From positions 1,178,001 to 1,242,000 of the forward strand of contig NC_079232.1 of the NCBI RefSeq assembly GCF_028502605.1: 64,000 nucleotides of DNA, written 5' to 3'. This document shows, in pieces, positions 24,031 to 35,623 of this stretch; the stretch's first letter is position 1; each line of letters starts with the position of its first letter. The position numbers and the translations under genes are program-made. This stretch comes from Trichoderma breve (lineage: Eukaryota; Ascomycota; Sordariomycetes; Hypocreales; Hypocreaceae). The notes under the pieces were generated by a model, which was given only the letters and a program-made list of their open reading frames with translations, searched no databases and was not told the origin of the DNA.

Positions 24031-25554
24031 TCAGACCTTAAACTTTCGGGGATCCAAATTAGCAACGTTGGCACTTTTGGCCTGGCCATCAAATATGTAC
24101 TCCGACATTAGCTTTCCAGTCCCTGGGCCATTCTGGATTCCCCAGCAAGTATGACCAGCAGCAACCCATAGGCCGGGAGTCACTGTTGGCCCTATGAGAG
24201 GCCCGCTCTCTTGTCCAAATCGAATGTGTCGTGGCAAGTAGCAGGCTTGTTTTGCCTTGATAGGCGCAGCCGCTAGCACGGGACTCACTGTTGCGAAATA
24301 AGAGATTATGTCGTCACAGTAAGCTTCGTCGAATTGAACCTGGTCAGCCGTTTCTGGCAGCGGCACGACGCTGTCTGGCTCGCCTGAAGTAATTATTAAC
24401 ATAATTTTCTCTTACAGTGCAAATCTTCCCTTTCAGTTCACTTACCACAAGCATAAGCCTCGCCAAAGGGTCTAGCGTAGATCTCAGGATCTACTCTACC
24501 CTTGTGTTGTCTCTTCTGCCCCATTTTTGCCCGATGTTCGGGAATAAAGTCTGGCGGCAGTTCAATGTCTGTGAACACGGCATACGCACTGACATCGACA
24601 TCATAGACGACGCTATGTGCTCTCAGACCTTCGACCTTGGATCGGGGAAGTACTCGACCAGTCCATGGCCCAGCTGCGACAATAATATCGGTTACGTCTG
24701 TAATCTTGCCGGTTTGGTCGGTTGTCCGGTCCAGAAACTCGACTCCCTCGACACTAGTTTTTGTAGTGATGAGTCTTGTCACCTTTGTATTCGTCTTAAG
24801 GGTAGCACCTCCCTTCTGAGCCAGCTCTGCGATTGAAGTTGTGAAGTGGTACGGATGAACCTGAGCAGTTTCGGTAGCTCCCGGAGACCCCATCTCGGCC
24901 CATCCCCTGACCACTTCTCTATCTATCCAGTCCAGGTCTGCGGGTATTTCCTCATCCTGGAGCAGATCCATGGCAGCTTCATCCTGCTTTGGAAGCTTCT
25001 CCCACTCTTTTCCATGCTCATCTGCAGATTTCTGGAGCTCGCCAAGCTTCTTTTTCGTAACCACGGCCTCGATGCTGCCGCATTTCAGTTTCCGGTAGCC
25101 CCAGCGGTTGGCTCCATCGTGTTCAGCGGCAAGCTCCGCATGAAGTCCGTATGATAGCGGAACAAGAGACGCCGGGTAGGCCCAGAGTCCAAGAAGGCCG
25201 CCTGCCTTGCCCGAAGCACCAGTTGCCACAGATGGAGCTGCTTCCAGAAGAGTGATGGTGTGCAGAGCAGGGTTGAACTTTGGGTGGCGGGTCAGATAGT
25301 AGGCGGTTGTACAGCCGATGATGCCGCCTCCTAGAGGATTGGATTGTTTGTTAGCGATTTAGCGCTGCAAGCCTCACTAGCTAAACGTCTGTGCGGGATT
25401 GTTGGAATGATCCATTTGAGCATGGGCGTTGGAGGCGTTTGTTTATTCTAGGTGTAACACGCAGCCTCAACAGCGACAATTGCTGGGCTGGATTGAGGGA
25501 TGGAAAGATAAGGAGACACATACCGACAATGACTATGTTTCTCTTTTCCTCCAT
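24031..25554 (-). CDS. FAD-dependent oxidoreductase (DAO superfamily, TDA3-like)
   Basis: Flavoprotein of 412 residues. Exons are 25524-25554, 24446-25330 and 24031-24383. The first intron (193 bases) interrupts the FAD-binding motif. Exon 1 encodes MEEKRNIVIV and the join yields IVIVGGGIIGCTTAYYL, a GxGxxG dinucleotide-binding loop at about residues 11-16, followed by TLLEAAPSVATGASGKAGG. The C-terminal FAD segment is GLWVAAGHTCWGIQNGPGTG. This arrangement matches the DAO fold (PF01266), and the ATGASGKAGGLLG stretch is typical of the yeast TDA3/fungal putative oxidoreductase group linked to endosome-to-Golgi trafficking. The substrate is unknown. There is no signal peptide. It stands alone, divergent from the glutathione peroxidase gene 1.4 kb away. 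Confidence 0.88.
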
Positions 25555-26958
25555 GGCTAGCTACGGATTTCTACTTGCACAGATGCAGATGCAAACGCAA
25601 GGGGAACGTTCATGTTGAATGCTTGAGCTGCTCAGGGCGGTGGGTCTTGAAGTCATGGAGCAATGACGTAAGCTAGCTCTACCCTCGTTTTCTGGGAGTA
25701 GATGTGAGAGTCGTAAAGAATAGAAGCTTACGGCTACAATACATAGGCTTCTACAATATCTATGAGTTACTGAATCCAATCGTTGTCTTTGTAAAATACC
25801 CAGGTTAAATAAATAGGTAGTTTCGTTAACTCTCTGTCTACCTATGGATCTCCCGCGATACAGCTCGTTGATAGCAACCGCTGACAAACTGCTGTCCGAA
25901 ATAGCATCAATTCCGTAGGTAGTTAATCTCAACACTCTGTTAGAAGGCTAGCTGAACCAGCCTAGCATCTTCAAAATAAAACAGAGATCCATACACTACT
26001 TCAGTAGCAATGCTTGACAATTTATACTACTCTACTACTGTACCTAAGCACGGCACGTACCCCCACAGACCTGAGCTTACTTTGTGGTACTACAAGAACG
26101 CCTCTTCATTGCCCAGTGCTGATCGCCACTGTCATACGGATTTGAGTGTGCCTGGCTAAAGCGCTAATGAGGACCCTGTGGAACTCCAATGCCATTGAGA
26201 ATTCTTTAGCCTTCCCGGCAATTCAGAAGGCTACGTCAGGTGGCTGCCCATTGTATCAGACATGATGATTTGCCACGAGTCGAGTCACCGAAAGTCTGCA
26301 CCGCAACGATGCCTAGAACTTGCTAGATTAATAAACCAAAACGAAAAATCAAGTTCAAATCACACCAGCACCAGGTGCGGGGTTATCAATCTTCAATAGC
26401 GGACAAACTCAGTGTTCCGATCCGGCAGGTATTTGAGATTGCGTCTTGAAAAACCCTTTGTCCAGCTCTCCACCGTGGGTCCATGCCGAGGCTGAAATTG
26501 TTAGTTGATGAACTCATGGCCCTCGCTCCAGCATATGCATTCGTCGGACCTCCGCAAGGCTGAGGGCAAACAATAACGATACCGCCTGTCTTTTTTTTTT
26601 TAATTCACATTAAACGATTGGCTCTGTGATATCCCGCGGGACACGGAAAATGTCCCATTTTGCACATTCCAAATTGACTTCCCGCGTGCTGAGGCGGACA
26701 CCGCTGGGCCCGAAACCCCGGAGCTGCGACACAGGCCGTTTTGAAGCAATACGCCGAGCGCCACTAGCAGCAAGACGTCACCAGTGGACTGACTTGAGGA
26801 GTTTCTCTTTATATTCTGGCCCGGCCCGGCCTGCAGCCTCGACTTCGATCTTGCATCAACATCGCGTCCAGCCTCAGTCCGCAGCCTCGACTTCGATCTT
26901 GCATCAACATCGCGTCCAGCCTCAGTCCGCAGCCTCTCGCAACAGACTCTCTTCCACA
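25555..26958. other. Intergenic region between divergent genes
   Basis: It separates the FAD oxidoreductase and glutathione peroxidase promoters. The last 400 bases are open in the peroxidase frame (from 26626) but the composition looks like leader rather than protein. It contains the 48-bp tandem duplication listed separately. Confidence 0.5.
26833..26928 (+). repeat. 48-bp perfect tandem duplication in the glutathione peroxidase leader
   Basis: Two identical 48-base copies (26833-26880 and 26881-26928) are followed by a partial third beginning GCAGCCTC. The unit starts GCAGCCTCGACTTCGATC. It ends 30 bases before the peroxidase ATG. The length is a multiple of three, so an N-terminally extended reading frame would stay open across it, but it is more likely untranslated leader. 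Confidence 0.9.
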
Positions 26959-27330
26959 ATGTCTTCTGCCACCAACTTCTTCGACTTCACGGTGCTCGAC
27001 GGTAAGCTTCGACATTTCCCCCTCCAAAAGCCCCTCCATTCCCATCCATCGCCCGCACGCATCTGAGCCGATAGCTACCGCCCCGCTATTGCGCCAGATT
27101 ACGATCGATCTGCTTACAAGCCCGTTGAACACACTTTTCCCGCTAACGAGTTGCCTTTTTTTCTTACAGCCGCCGACACCGAAGTCCCTCTGGCCAACTA
27201 CAAGGGCAAGGTCGTCTTGGTCGTCAACACGGCGTCCAAGTGCGGCTTCACCTACCAGTACAAGAACCTCGAGTCCGTCTACCAGGCCCTCAAGAAGGAG
27301 TACCCCGACGACTTCACCGTCATCGGCTTC

Positions 27331-27363
<33 letters not shown>

Positions 27364-27642
27364 AGCAACGAGGAGATTCAGAACTTTTGCTCGCTGGAGC
27401 AGAAGACGACGTTCCCCGTCATGGCCAAGATCAACGTCAACGGCAACGATGCGCACCCCCTGTATCAGTGGCTGAAGAAGGAGAAGCCTGGCCTGCTTGG
27501 TCTCGAGAGGATCAAGTGGAACTTTGAGAAGTTCTTGATCGGCCGTGACGGCAAGGTTATCGATCGCTGGGCCAGCACCACCGAGCCGGAGAAGTTCCAG
27601 AACAAGATCATTGAGGCCATCAAGGCGCCCGCCCCTCAATAA
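26959..27642 (+). CDS. Glutathione peroxidase-like thiol peroxidase (Gpx3/Hyr1 type)
   Basis: Reduces hydroperoxides, in fungi usually with thioredoxin, and in yeast relays peroxide signals to Yap1. It has 171 residues in exons 26959-27001 and 27170-27642. Start at MSSATNFFDFTVLD; the intron (168 bases) falls right after the first 14 residues. The peroxidatic Cys lies in NTASKCGFT near 39, a second Cys in FPCNQFGGQEPG near 70, and a third in NFCSLEQ near 88. That last position corresponds to the resolving Cys82 of yeast Gpx3, so this is an atypical 2-Cys enzyme and not a selenoprotein. The Gln and Trp of the catalytic tetrad are in NQFGGQ and IKWNFEKFL. An in-frame upstream Met at 26626 could encode a mitochondrial extension, but it would include the tandem duplication. 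Confidence 0.95.
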
Positions 27643-28131
27643 TCGATGAAGCGTGAGGAAGAGGAATGAGAAAAAAAGAAAAAAAAGAACAAATAGATTG
27701 TAAATAACGAGCATGTAATATTTGACGATTCAATGATACCTCCTCTACCTAGGTATAGAACGGCCTTTGTCAAAGTTTCATTCATGTCGCATACTAGATG
27801 CTGCGTGCGCATCCAATAAATATACCCACATGAAATCACCATATCATTTACAAACTTGAAAATGTCTTAAAACTAGAAATAAAAACTCAAAGAATGAAAT
27901 TGACCCTCTGAAAGAAATCACGGCGCGCGTTCATAATCTGGCGCAATCCCGCGACTCAAATCAGGTATAGCAGCTCCATCCATCCTTATCGATAAGACCC
28001 GATACCAAAAAATTTGGGCGGCGTCTATCCAACCTCTCCATCAGAAAGCCGAACGTCAAAAATCCAACAACAAACCTCCCCAAACTCTTCCCCCTCCCAA
28101 ATCACACATCTCCCATTTCTTACCGTTAGCA
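27643..28131. other. Intergenic region
   Basis: It holds the 3' region of the peroxidase (an A-rich AAGAAAAAAAAGAAC block soon after the stop) and the Nop16 promoter. No gene. Confidence 0.55.
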
Positions 28132-28879
28132 ATGGGTCGCGAACTCCAGAAGAAGAAGCGCCGCTCCGGCCGCGCGCCCGTCCGCCAATCAAACACCACC
28201 AAAAAGATTCTCAATCCCCGCGGCAACTCTGTCATTGCGAAAAACTGGTACGCCGGCTCCCTCTGTCTCTCTCATTTAATTGCGGTTCAATTGACTAATT
28301 ACTTCTCATCTGCATTACAGGGACAAGAAGGAAACGCTGGCGCAAAACTATCGCCGCCTGGGCCTCCTCGCACGACTAAAAACTCCCACCGGCGGCACTG
28401 AGAAGAAACTCGCCTCCGCATCATCATCAGACGCCGCCCCCAAAACCTCAAGATCCGACCCCTTTGCCATCGCAGCCGCCGAAAAGGGCGTCCTCTCAGA
28501 GGCGAAAGTCGAGCGCGACGCTCAAGGCAACATTATCCGCGTGCTGGGCCGCAAGGCGAACCCCCTCAACGACCCCCTCAACGAGATTGATTCGTCCGGC
28601 GAGGAAGACAACGGCGACGACCACGAAGAATGGGGCGGCATCAATGACGATGGCGTCGGCACCACGGATGTAGTCAAGTCGCTCATTGAGGAGGCGAAGA
28701 ACCCGGCGCCGCCCAAAGTCAGATACCTGAGCGAGCGCGAGACGGAGTGGCTGGAGAAATTGGTGGCCAAGTATGGAGACGACACGAGGGCCATGGCGAG
28801 GGATCCTAAGCTCAACCCCATGCAGCAGACGGCAGCGGATATCGCGAAGCGGCTGAAGAAGCTAAAGGCATCGGCATAA
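28132..28879 (+). CDS. NOP16: Nop16, nucleolar ribosome-biogenesis protein
   Basis: Component of 60S pre-ribosomes. It has 224 residues in exons 28132-28247 and 28321-28879. The N-terminus MGRELQKKKRRSGRAP is the basic, conserved Nop16 start, and the splice junction creates KNWDKKETLAQNYRRLGL, the family core. The C-terminus carries the second conserved block LSERETEWLEKLVAKYGDD, then MARDPKLNPMQQTAADI. An acidic stretch (SSGEEDNGDDHEEWG) in between is common in nucleolar proteins. The 73-bp intron has donor GTACGC and acceptor TACAG. It is a single-copy housekeeping gene and marks the end of the left accessory segment. Confidence 0.94.
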
Positions 28880-29433
28880 GATGGATGTGGAGTGATTCAT
28901 ATTACTGGGTTGTTTTTTTTTATTTCCAGCAAATGTATATGGGCTGCAAAGACCAAGACGGTGCATTATTAAATCACGGCGTTGGGAGGATGTTATTTGA
29001 ATATCAAGACAAAAGGCTTTACTTTTCTTCATCTCTTCCGAAATGGAATCTCAGCTACGGTAATTTTTTCTTGATAATTTGAAGATTCCAAACTGAAAAA
29101 TGAATGCAAAATGAAAAAAAAACTACAAATTACATTTCGTGTGCAGTTTCCGGCCGTTCTATATACACCTGGTATCTCATCAACGTTTCATCATATTGCA
29201 GATGTCCAAACAAGAGGAAAAAAAATTCGGGATGCCCTCAACGCCGTAGAGATATTCTACCCCAAGCAAGCATAAGCATCCATCCAGGCCCGCCAGAGAC
29301 CCCCTCCTCCCGGTTTATGTAGTTTGGTTTGTGTGTGTCCAAGTCATTGATAGAGCCCGCTACCGTCATCATATATCCTTGTCTTTGTGCCTGCCAATGT
29401 GCTTTTCCTCCTTTGCCCTATATCTTCCCCTAT
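28880..29433. other. Intergenic region between convergent genes
   Basis: This is the 3' space between Nop16 and the MARVEL-domain gene. Poly-T and poly-A runs fit transcript ends. No gene. Confidence 0.55.
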
Positions 29434-30461
29434 TTAGTGCTCTATCCGGTCATAGTCGGCGGACGGGAACTGCACAGGGCCATCAGCGTAGGTGTCTGAG
29501 TGCCTGCCGCTGTAGGGGCCGGGCGAGGGAGTCTTGTGTGTGCCGAAATCAGTGCTGAGGTTGCTGCCGAGATTGCTGCCGTGGTACTCAGTCTCGCTGT
29601 CGAAAAGGGGGCCGCTGTTGCTTCGAGGGGGGAGAGCGCCGTAGCGGTTGGGATCGTCAAAGTCATCGGCGTTGTAGGGAGTGTTGTCACCGTAGCGGCT
29701 GTTCATGGTGGTGTGGTGGTCGTCGTAGCCTGGAGCATCGTGGTCGTCCATGTTGACCCTCTCGTAAGCCTCCTCGTCGTGAGGTGCCATAGAAAAGGCA
29801 GCCTTGTCAGGGTCGATGTTGTCGCTACCGCCAATCTTGCGGCTGTCGTAGCCAGGGAGAGTGCCGTGGAAGTTGTAGTACTGCAGGGTGTAGGCGCTGA
29901 GGAAGGCCGTTCCAATCCAGAGGAGACTATAGCAACAGGAAGCATGAGTTAGCCTGCTGGCGCGAATAGTTGGCATAGGGATAAATATAGACATACGTAA
30001 CAAACACTCCGACAGCAACAATAGCCTTGCTGATGCCACAGCTGCCGCCACACTGGCCAGAGCTGTTATAGGCTGCTTGGGTGGAAAAGGCAGAAAGCCA
30101 CAGGACGATGAAGAGGCCATCGACACCGAGCATGACGTATGGGTTGGCGAATCTACGGGTACGCTCGAATCGAGGGGTCATGATAAGATAGATCCATCCC
30201 GGGATGGAGAGGAAGCACTGCAAAAAGGGGAGAGGCAAAACATCAGCAACCGAGTCCTTTTTTGCCATGTGACGACAAAACTTGTGTGCGCAAACTCACC
30301 ACTGCAAAGGTCCATCCGTTCAAGCCCACAATCCTCGAAGTATCGCCGCGGAAGACGGCAATCTCCAAGCACCACGCCAAAAAGCCCAGAATGATCTGAA
30401 ACGAGTGCAAGCCCAGCTTCAGGTTCGGGAGAAGCTGGGGGTCAATCTCGAAGAGCGCCAT
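29434..30461 (-). CDS. MARVEL-domain membrane protein
   Basis: Four-helix membrane protein of 291 residues. Exons are 30300-30461, 29997-30217 and 29434-29926. Hydrophobic segments in order: LGLHSFQIILGFLAWCLEIA, then FAVCFLSIPGWIYLIM, then YVMLGVDGLFIVLWLSAFS, then AIVAVGVFVTLLWIGTAFLS. This spacing matches MARVEL (PF01284) proteins of fungal plasma membrane and eisosome-linked domains. The N-terminus is cytosolic and short. The C-terminal tail of about 120 residues is hydrophilic, rich in Asp, Tyr, Gly and Ser, with SxxYGD and NxYGALPP-like motifs that could be phosphorylated. The junction into exon 2 preserves helix 2. No partner can be named from the context. Confidence 0.86.
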
Positions 30462-31836
30462 GGTGCCGACGTCAGCGATCGAGAATCGTCGTCGACAGAG
30501 GGGTTGGTTATGCGAGTAATGTCAAGTGGCGGGCGATGATGATTCGACAGAGGCGTTGAAAATTTAAGGATAACCAGCGAGATGTATGTGAGACGGGGAG
30601 AGAGAAGCGGCGTCTCTTTTGTTTTCTGTGCTTGCACTCGGGAGATCTGCGAAGCGAAAAAGGTCGAAGAGCCTGGCCCTGAAGCTAGCAAGACTGAGGC
30701 TGAGCGGGATGGCGGTTGGCCGTCCGTCAGCGGCTATCGAGTTGGGTAAAGTAGGGCCGGTAAGCTGATAATGGCGGGACTTTAAATAACAGGACCTCGT
30801 CTGCAATTTCGAATTTATTTACCAAAAAAAAAACGAAACGGAAACGACGGGTATGAAAGGGGAGGGGGTAAACAAATAAACAGGGCTCTAAATGGAGCTG
30901 AGGAGGATTATGAAAGAAAGAGAAAATACTTGCATTGTTTACCGACCAGGCGAATAGAAGAGCGATCGATAGCAGCGAGGATGGAGGGGGAGGGTCTGGT
31001 CTGGCCTGGGTCAGCTTCTGGGAGCCACGCGTTGCGGCATGGCAACCGGCTGGAGACTTGCGCTGAACCGGACTGCTGTTCTGTTGATTTGATTCGAGCC
31101 CGAAGCCTGAGCCACAGCCACAGCCGCGCGGGCTTACTTTGGGATGGGATGGGGCGCGTGCGGTTGGGGCTGCGCCACCCGCCAAGGCACTTTGGGAAAC
31201 TTTCGCTTTCGGTTCCTTAGAGATGACGATGATGATTTGGAAGTATCTATGCATTAGTACTTGGCATTTTAGGAATTATGCATCTATTCTTTCTTCTTTT
31301 CTTTTCTTCCCTTAAATTTCTTAATTCCACCTCGTTACTATTACGAAACAAAGGGGCCATACTGTAAGCATCACACGAAAATTCAAGCAGCTGTGGCTCC
31401 GCCCTATTCCGGCGGGTCTCGGCAATGCGTCCCGCAGTCGGTACATGCTACTGTAGAGTCTATTGTTTACAGCACAGCACTGGGCTATTTCAATCGCTGA
31501 GTGTTTTGCATTTGATCGGGCTTTGTAACCGCTACGTCATTGGCCCATGACCTCTGAAATGAGACACTTATTCCAGACATGACCTGATACGGCTCCATTT
31601 TCCGAGTAAAACCAATATATCATGCAAAAACAAGCATATCTTCTTTTGCTTCGTACTTATTACTACTTGTAGGCAATACCTGATATCTTAGTACTTTGGC
31701 ATCCAAAGTAAGCCGTTACCTGAGGTAGACTATACATAGAAGAGGGTACTCCATACAATGCTCGTACTAACCTAGCAAGTGCCTCGTAACCTAAACGACC
31801 TCGAAATCTCCTCAACCCCGTATTATCCAGAACCAT
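30462..31836. other. Intergenic region
   Basis: This is the promoter of the MARVEL gene and left border of the putative cluster. Frames at 30727-31254 (minus) and 30930-31220 (plus) overlap each other and carry no domain. Part of 31.26-31.8 kb is AT-rich and contains TACTCCATAC (31747-31756), a 10-mer found again twice at 45.3 kb. Confidence 0.5.
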
Positions 31837-33306
31837 TTACAGGCTTCTCCTCGTATTTCTAAACGGAGCAGCTTCCCCCATGATCCAACCCTGCGAATTC
31901 AGCTGCCTCAGCACACGAGGCATCTCCTCAACGTCTAGACAAACCCACGTCGCCCAGCCAATCTCGTCTTCGCTGGCAGCCGGGCCTCGCCGCTGCGGCA
32001 GCAACACAATCTTGCCCTCCTCCTTGTCATCCGCGCATGGCAGGAATGCCTCCGCATAGCCTCTGGTGTACGGTGTTCCGATCACCTGGTCCTGGTGGCT
32101 AGAGTAGCCGCTCCAGTCCTCGAATACCATGCCGGTCCTGTGGCGGTCGATGCCCCGGTTGTATGCCGCCAGGTCGAGACTGGGGTGCAGGCTCTTCTTG
32201 GCGCCCATGAGACGCCGCACGTAGTTGCCGTCCACCTTGTTGATTGCATAGTGAATTGCTTTAGCCGCATCAGCGAGCCCTCTGACGGTGTATTTAGGCT
32301 CGATCTCGCCCTGGAAACTATAGGATCCGTCGTCGCTGGCGAAGTAGAGCAGACGAGGAACGCTGAGCTGGGCCACAGTGGGCACCGTCGAGTTGCCAAA
32401 GTAATTCCAGTCATACGCCTCCCCTCGTGTTGCGTTCGGCTGTCCAGGAAGTAGGATGTTGAGCCTCGCAGTGTCCCGAGCCCCGATCCTGTCTTTCAAA
32501 ATCCGCGCATGTACAATTGTAACCCACAGCATGGCAACAACGGAGTATTCGTCCTTGCATCCAGGAGCGGAGTTACCTACCTCCTGTCGAATACGTCCAA
32601 TCAGATCCATCATGAAGGCCTTCTTGAATTCAATAAGCCGACAAACCAGTCTGTCCTTTGGCGTGATCATAGGCAGTGGCTCTAAGCGCCAGTTGTAAAA
32701 ACAAAACATATTTCGGTCGATATCGGCCGATGGAACAAACGTCGTCCGGTCCCAAATATGACTGTTGTTGTCACCGCGATGCCACGTAAAGTCAATCATC
32801 CGGGAAAAGAAGCGACCAATAAACTCTCCGTCAAAGACGGCTTCGTAGAAAGAAAATCCCACCACAAGGCAGCCGCCCAGAAGAGAAAGCTTGATCATCA
32901 CTGTTGGCATCCCTGTGGCGAGACTCAATCCCGCTTCCGAGCGAAAGAAATCAGCGCCCAAGGAATTTGAATCCAGCTGTGAACGCATCTCTTCGAATCT
33001 AGGGTCGATTCTGGTACGGCCATGGGCATCAAGCAGCTCAGATTGCGCATCCTTAATAATCCTGGCTGGCGTGCCCAGCAGTGTCAACTTCCCATCTTTA
33101 TCCGCTCCAACACTGCAGCAAAGGAATGGCCACGCCTCTGTGGCTTCCCTGAAGGCCTCCAGAATCTCCCACTGAACCGTCTGAGTCTCCCTATCAGAGT
33201 CATGTTCCGTTAGAAGTAGACGAAGAATAATGGCGATACGTTTGTACTGTCTAAAGCCGTTTTGTTCGATCGGCGTCAGCTCATAGCCGGAGGCGTATTT
33301 CGACAT
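31837..33306 (-). CDS. BAHD/transferase-family acyltransferase-like protein, catalytic motif altered
   Basis: Single-exon gene of 489 residues starting at MSKYASGYELTPIEQ; an upstream Met at 33402 would add 32 poorly conserved residues. The fold matches fungal acyltransferases of PF02458 (trichothecene 3-O-acetyltransferase-like): an N-terminal YELTPIEQNGFRQY, a central GFSFYEAVFDGEFIG where the catalytic HHxxxDG should be, and RLNILLPGQPNATRG. The catalytic histidine pair is replaced by Tyr-Glu while Asp-Gly is kept. The C-terminal DFGWG structural motif is replaced by something like DQVIGTP. So it may be inactive, or use another mechanism. It lies downstream of the MFS gene on the same strand, at the left edge of the cluster. 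Transfer of an acyl group to the cluster product is an inference. Confidence 0.75.
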   Translation of the reverse strand: MSKYASGYELTPIEQNGFRQYKRIAIILRLLLTEHDSDRETQTVQWEILEAFREATEAWPFLCCSVGADKDGKLTLLGTPARIIKDAQSELLDAHGRTRIDPRFEEMRSQLDSNSLGADFFRSEAGLSLATGMPTVMIKLSLLGGCLVVGFSFYEAVFDGEFIGRFFSRMIDFTWHRGDNNSHIWDRTTFVPSADIDRNMFCFYNWRLEPLPMITPKDRLVCRLIEFKKAFMMDLIGRIRQEVGNSAPGCKDEYSVVAMLWVTIVHARILKDRIGARDTARLNILLPGQPNATRGEAYDWNYFGNSTVPTVAQLSVPRLLYFASDDGSYSFQGEIEPKYTVRGLADAAKAIHYAINKVDGNYVRRLMGAKKSLHPSLDLAAYNRGIDRHRTGMVFEDWSGYSSHQDQVIGTPYTRGYAEAFLPCADDKEEGKIVLLPQRRGPAASEDEIGWATWVCLDVEEMPRVLRQLNSQGWIMGEAAPFRNTRRSL

Positions 33307-33798
33307 GGCAATAATATTAAGATGAATGAAGCACGAAACCTCTTTGTTTCTGGTTTCGAACACTACTATAATATCTCTTAGAGCTAGGGAAAGAGCGACC
33401 ATTTTATTTCTATATCGTGCTCGTCAAAGGCAAGAATGGGTCAGTGAACGTGTGAACATTGTACAATAAGCCAGTAGTACCAAATGTTCAGCCAAATACA
33501 CGTAGATGTGCGCTCTGCGTGTGAACAAAGAGAAACGTGTCACATGTTCATCCAAAGGCAGCCCACATGGATGTGCGTTCTGAGAAAATTGCTGCTTCAA
33601 GTTGCTCCTTACTCCCAATATGTGAATGCCTGCCTGTTTGCGAAACCATATATCCAATTCTATCGAATGCAGCAGTTGTGAAATGAATCCTGGTTCCATA
33701 GTATCACAGCTGCCAAGCGCCAAAGAGCCCAAAGAGCTATCTACCGGCGCTTGGCAAGCATATTCTTGTTTGCCGTCAAATGTGGCAGCCTGTCACCC
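33307..33798. other. Intergenic region with an imperfect direct repeat
   Basis: It lies between two leftward genes. ATGTTCAGCCAAA with AGATGTGCGCTCTG (from 33484) recurs 60 bases on as ATGTTCATCCAAAG with GGATGTGCGTTCTG. This may be an old short duplication or paired regulator sites in the acyltransferase promoter. Confidence 0.5.
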
Positions 33799-35623
33799 TC
33801 ATCGCCTGGAGAGAGTTTCGTGGAGTGTGTGCTGCCTCATGAGCGATACGCAAATGAGAGCACCAATGGCCAAGGTGAGCATTGTTAGCCAGACGCCCCT
33901 GAACGCCTCCATGAACGACTTCAACACCCCATCATGCCATCCTGATGGCAGGTGTTTCAAGAAGTTCAGGTCATCACGGATCTTTTGAATGATCTCGGCA
34001 GCATGCGGCTCATCACCGAATCGCTGCCACAAGCGAGCGTTGAGCACGTTCTGATAGACAGCTGAGCTGGCTGTGATGCCAATCGTACCACCCAGACTTC
34101 GGGCAAGATCTATACCAGTTAGCATTTCATCATTTGATCTATGGGGAGGAACAGAACGCACAGGTCGCTGATGTGATGACAGCCTGTTGTGAGTGATCAA
34201 CCGCCGCAATGCATGCTAGCAGAGTTGTTGTCAACATGGCACCATAACCTCCGCCCACCAGGAAGAAAGCCACCATCGTCACCCATCCTGGGCTGGTTTC
34301 GTTCTGCGACGCGAAGAACAGGATTCCAGCAATGACCATCAGCATGCTGCTAATGCCCAGCCGGATGTACCGACCAGTCTTCTTCATAATGTAGCCCGCT
34401 CCGACAGAGCAAATGGAGATACCAACAGGCGAAGGCAGCAATTTCAGGCCTGCGACTGTTGGTGAGTCACCACGAACCTGGAGGTATAAGGGAACATAGA
34501 AGATGCCAGACAAGGTAACCATGGTAGCAAGAAAGTTGCACAAGCAGGCAGACAATAGGGTACGGTCGAGGAGGAGCCTGACTGGGATGATGGGCTGCAT
34601 CGCTCTGCTCTCCCACCAAATGAAGCCAACAAACGCCACGATGGAAAGCGGGATCGTCGTAAGAGGCAGGGGATGGATCCAAGGTACGAGATTTCCGCCA
34701 GCATTGACGCCGAGCAGTAGGAGAACTAGGAAGGACACCGTGAAGAAGACGCCGCCGAAATCGATTCGTGCAAGGTAAGACTTGTTGGACTGCTTTGGTG
34801 GCACCCTGACGAGGATAGCCACGGCTATGGCGGAAAGAATTGCGGGAGGGACTTGGATGAGGAAAGCCAGCCTCCAGCCCATTTTGGTGTGATCGTTCAT
34901 CAATCCACCAAAGATGCCTCCCATCATGGCCCCTGAGCCGTAGGATATGTTTCCAATGCCTTGGACAACACCACGATTGCGCAAGGGAACCAAGTCGGAT
35001 CCCAAAAAGGTCGAGATGCTCATCAGGCCGCCACCACCGATACCCGCAATGACACGTCCGAAAATCATGACGCTGGAGTTTTGGGCTAATCCGCAGATGA
35101 GATTGCCAGCTGCAAAGAACAAGTTGCTAACGACTAAGCCCGGGCCTCGGCCAAAGATATCCGTCAGACGACCCGAGATGGGCTGGCACGCTGCATTGGA
35201 GATGAGATACGCAGTTGCGAGCCATGAGAGCAGACTGAGGGACTGGAATTCACTCGAGATGGGTGCTGAGAGCGTGGCGATAATGGACGAATCGATAGCC
35301 CCGAGGAAGACGCCTAGGTAGGCGGTTCCCATGATGAGGCATAGCTTGGCGAAGGACACTTCCTCGGCCACCACCGTCGTCTCCTCCTCCTGGTCAATGC
35401 CATTGTCGCCATCATCATCGTCGTTTCCGGCCAGCAGCCGCTCACTTTCACTCTCATTACGCTGATGCCGTCTCAGAATCGCCGCCGCTGCCGCCGCCGC
35501 CCCCGTCAATCCACTGCCGTCTGTGCGTGACTCTGACGCGCCGGATCCCAACAACGGCGTGCGCTCCGAAGCCGGTGCAACCGACTCGGCCGGGGCCTGA
35601 CGCCCGCTTTGTTCTACAGCCAT
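33799..35623 (-). CDS. MFS transporter, 14-helix DHA2/vacuolar VBA-like
   Basis: Proton-coupled exporter of 590 residues. Exons are 34162-35623 and 33799-34109 with a 52-bp intron (donor GTGCGT, acceptor TATAG) giving SATYLARSLGGTIG, the motif of DHA2 helix 11. Start MAVEQSGRQ at 35623. The N-terminal cytosolic tail of about 90 residues contains an acidic ExxxLL-type signal (SERTPLLG) and an Asp-rich run, both frequent in vacuolar members. Signatures: FLGAIDSSIIATL (helix 1), GRLTDIFGRGPGL (motif A), and RVIAGIGGGG (helix 4). A hydrophobic profile of about 14 helices follows. It could export the cluster metabolite or move basic amino acids into the vacuole; the genomic context favours the former only mildly. 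Confidence 0.88.

Noticed and set aside
26809..27714. Open frame of 301 codons on the minus strand
   Set aside because: It is the antisense shadow of the glutathione peroxidase gene; GC-rich third positions and low-complexity Leu/Val/Gly runs explain its length.
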